NCBI GenBank assembly: GCA_029260825.1 | Contig: JAJDCM010000059.1 | Location: 77,098-114,265, forward strand | Reading direction: 5' to 3' | Origin: Planctomycetota bacterium | GTDB taxonomy: Bacteria > Planctomycetota > JACOTG01 > JAJDCM01 | DNA: 37,168 bases | In this document: positions 35,062-37,168 of the stretch, piece by piece | Numbering within the stretch: the first letter of the stretch is position 1 | Layout: every line of letters starts with the position of its first letter | Notes under the pieces: generated by a model | What the model was told of the DNA's origin: nothing | The model's database searches: none | Seen by the model: the letters and a program-made list of their open reading frames with translations, nothing else | Program-made: the position numbers and the translations under genes

Positions 35062-35299
35062 GGCGATCCCCCACAAGACATGAACCGTCCTGAACGAAAG
35101 ACATGATCACGAATGATCAAAAACCACTGCCTACCTACGAATACGAACCGTTTCCCCCCGGCGACTACAAAAAAATAGCATACACTCAAAGAAATTTGCC
35201 ACGAACGATTGAGATCCGTGAAACGATGATGATCGGGGATCATCGCGATCCACCAGCCCGGTAATCTCACCTGGCTCGAAAAGGAAGAAAGTACCTGCC

Positions 35300-35815
35300 A
35301 TGAATGCTGACCGATTGATCCAATTCTTGCACCGTCATGAGCCTCAGCTCATTCACCTCTTGGAGGACATGACACCCGAAGAAGCCCAGTGGAAGCCAGA
35401 TGAGGCGAGCTGGTCTGTCCTTGAAATCGTCACCCACATCGCCGACGAAGAGGCCGAAGACTTCCGCCCTCGGCTCATGTCAACCCTTGAAGATGCATGC
35501 AAACCCTGGCCTCCGATTGACCCGCAAGGTTGGGTGGCCAAGCGCAATTACAAGGGCCGAAATCTTGCCGAGGAGATCTCCCGATTCTCGTCAGAAAGAA
35601 AGACATCTCTCTTGTGGCTTCAATCTCTTTCGAACGCCGATTGGTCCGCCTGCTACGCACACCCGGAGCTTGGACCGCTTTGCGCGGGCGACCTCCTGAC
35701 AGCGTGGGCCGCTCACGATATCCTACACATGAAACAAATCGTCCAGAGAAAGTTTCAGATGATCGAGCACGCTGCCGGAAAGTACGACACGAGGTACGCC
35801 GGCAACTGGCGCTAG
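35300..35815 (+). CDS. DinB-like four-helix metal-binding protein
   Basis: A 171-residue protein of the DinB/YfiT-like superfamily, small cytosolic four-helix bundles that bind a divalent metal through three histidines. The motifs are SWSVLEIVTHIADEEAEDF with H46, and WAAHDILHMKQI with H139 and H143, the expected triad. Members include thiol-dependent S-transferases and damage-inducible proteins of unknown role, and the sequence does not decide between them. It is divergent from the S41-like gene (238 bases between the starts), and 46 bases separate its stop from the hydrolase start, so it may share a transcript with that gene. Confidence 0.87.
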   Translation: MNADRLIQFLHRHEPQLIHLLEDMTPEEAQWKPDEASWSVLEIVTHIADEEAEDFRPRLMSTLEDACKPWPPIDPQGWVAKRNYKGRNLAEEISRFSSERKTSLLWLQSLSNADWSACYAHPELGPLCAGDLLTAWAAHDILHMKQIVQRKFQMIEHAAGKYDTRYAGNWR

Positions 35816-35861
35816 TGGTGTGACTCTTTCCATCACGATTTCCTCTCAGGAGACGTTCACC

Positions 35862-36992
35862 ATGCACCCTCGGTTACTCCCCTTCTTCTGCCTCTTGCTC
35901 ACCATCACCATGAGTGCGGCTTCCGCTCCTGCTCAATCCAACTGGAAATCCTTCACATCCGAAAATGGGCAAGCGCTTGAGTACGCAGTCGTCCTTCCTC
36001 AAGACTACGATGCTAGTAGACCCTACCCAACTCTGCTGGCTCTTCCTCCTGGTCCCCAGACACGGGCGATGGTCGAACGAGGGCTCGAACTCTACTGGGA
36101 AACAGAAGCATCGAAACGAGGCTGGATTGTCATCTCGCCAGCGGCTCAAGGAGGGAAACTATTCTTCCAGGGGTCGGAAGAGATCATCCCGAGCTTTCTT
36201 CAACATATTCTTGGCCAATACAAAGTGGAGACGGGAAGATTTCACCTGGCCGGTCCATCCAACGGAGGGCGCAGCGCCTTTCGCCTCGCCTGTGAATCAC
36301 CGCAGACCTATCTATCCCTGATCGCACTTCCAGGATTTCCATCCGGCGACAAAGATCAAGAAAATCTCCCCGGGATCGCGAGCCTGCCCGTCCATCTTTT
36401 CGTTGGAGGAGACGACACTCAGTGGGTTCAAGCCATGGAGTCGGTACGAGACCAGCTCCAAGATCTCGGCTCGACCCGCGTGCATTGGAACCGACTCGAG
36501 GGTGAGGGTCATGTTCCCAGGAGCCTTGGGGGTGCCCAGCTCTTTGACATCCTTGAAAGCGAGCACAAAGAGATCCGCAAACAAGTTGAAGAACAAAGAC
36601 GTGTCAACGCGGTTCTCACTGATTTTCACCTCGCTGCAAGCCAGGCAGATGGTGATCGCTACTTCCGCCATTTTTCTCCAGGCGGGATTTTCCTCGGTAC
36701 CGACGGCACGGAGAGATGGACCGTCAAGGATTTTCGTGCCTATGCAAAACCCCACTTCGATCAGGGCAATGGATGGACATATGTTGCGGTGGAGCGAAAC
36801 ATCTCTGTAGCCAGGGGCGGCCACACCGCCTGGTTCGACGAGCGGCTGACTAACGAGAAATACGGGGAAGTGCGGGGCTCCGGGGTCTTGCAAAAACAGG
36901 GAGAACACTGGCGCATCGCCCAGTACAACCTGACTTTCACCGTTCCAAACGAACTTTCATCGACCCTTGTTGAGCTGATTCGAAACCAATAG
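35862..36992 (+). CDS. Exported alpha/beta hydrolase fused to a SnoaL-like domain
   Basis: A 376-residue protein. ATG 35862 follows CAGGAG at 9 bases, and the frame upstream to 35820 is not protein-like. Residues 1-25 are a signal peptide (ending SAPAQ). Residues about 28-235 are an alpha/beta hydrolase of the esterase/PHB-depolymerase-like type: YAVVLPQDYDASRPYPTLLA, nucleophile elbow GPSNGG with S133, an acidic residue at D184 or D185 in FVGGDDTQW, and H217 in EGEGHVPR. Residues about 247-365 form a SnoaL/NTF2-like domain (LTDFHLAASQADGDRYFRHF to HWRIAQYNLTF). A short coiled linker joins them. The substrate is unknown. The signal peptide puts both domains outside the cytoplasm, which is uncommon for SnoaL-like folds. 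Confidence 0.85.
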   Translation: MHPRLLPFFCLLLTITMSAASAPAQSNWKSFTSENGQALEYAVVLPQDYDASRPYPTLLALPPGPQTRAMVERGLELYWETEASKRGWIVISPAAQGGKLFFQGSEEIIPSFLQHILGQYKVETGRFHLAGPSNGGRSAFRLACESPQTYLSLIALPGFPSGDKDQENLPGIASLPVHLFVGGDDTQWVQAMESVRDQLQDLGSTRVHWNRLEGEGHVPRSLGGAQLFDILESEHKEIRKQVEEQRRVNAVLTDFHLAASQADGDRYFRHFSPGGIFLGTDGTERWTVKDFRAYAKPHFDQGNGWTYVAVERNISVARGGHTAWFDERLTNEKYGEVRGSGVLQKQGEHWRIAQYNLTFTVPNELSSTLVELIRNQ

Positions 36993-37168
36993 TCGCCTCT
37001 ACCTCTCAAGACGTTGTTGCCCTCCGAAACCGAACTGTAACCTGGAGCGGAAGTGTCACCAATCCACACCAAACATGTAAGGCGCAGGCAACACGCAACT
37101 TACGACCTGATATCAGTCCAAAAAAGATCGCACCGACACAATCCGTAACACATACCAGCCACCGACCC

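Overview
This window looks like a stretch of chromosome from an uncultured Gram-negative bacterium, most likely a planctomycete or a close relative. The evidence is the combination of a very large membrane kinase (PknB-type kinase, FGE-sulfatase fold, BTRD1-like repeats) divergent from an ECF sigma factor, exported proteins built from FG-GAP, TIG and Asp-box repeats, and a beta-propeller/di-heme cytochrome. The kinase wording (KPGMDS, HAHQK.IIHRDLKP, KIIDFGLAKA) is of the kind common in Planctomycetota. The taxonomic call is inference. I saw no rRNA, tRNA, CRISPR array, transposase or phage gene.

Layout. 1-105: 3' end of a TPR-like gene. 216-6016 (minus strand): a frameshifted exported protein, an APC amino-acid permease, an MsbA-type ABC exporter and a type II NADH dehydrogenase. 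6517-9549: a large Asp-box (BNR-type) exported protein. 9874-14033: four glycosyltransferases in a visibly more A/T-rich block (one GT2 and two GT4 forward, one GT4 reversed and overlapping tail to tail). 14223-15020: TruC. 15072-19105: a tightly coupled ATPase-permease-ATPase-permease ABC operon. 19159-22888: a GT-C membrane glycosyltransferase divergent from gmd and fcl, the two enzymes that make GDP-L-fucose. 22905-27436: the giant receptor-like kinase divergent from the ECF sigma factor. 27738-31091: an FG-GAP/TIG exported protein followed by a clear hairpin terminator. 31261-35061 (minus strand): a small secreted orphan, a propeller/di-heme cytochrome, and an S41-family protein whose catalytic Ser and Lys are both missing. 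35300-36992: a DinB-like protein and an alpha/beta hydrolase fused to a SnoaL-like domain.

Main observation. Three otherwise unrelated exported proteins (216-1285, 6517-9549, 27738-31091) end in the same roughly 155-165-residue C-terminal module. It opens with GSVN and a VL.(V/I)NGS.G motif and closes, at the very end of each protein, with G(F/Y)(S/A)VTN and a final glutamine. I do not recognise it as a named family. Its strict C-terminal placement behind different N-terminal architectures suggests a sorting, anchoring or capping domain of a cell-surface system. The kinase/ECF pair beside one carrier is a candidate regulator, but that link is inference.
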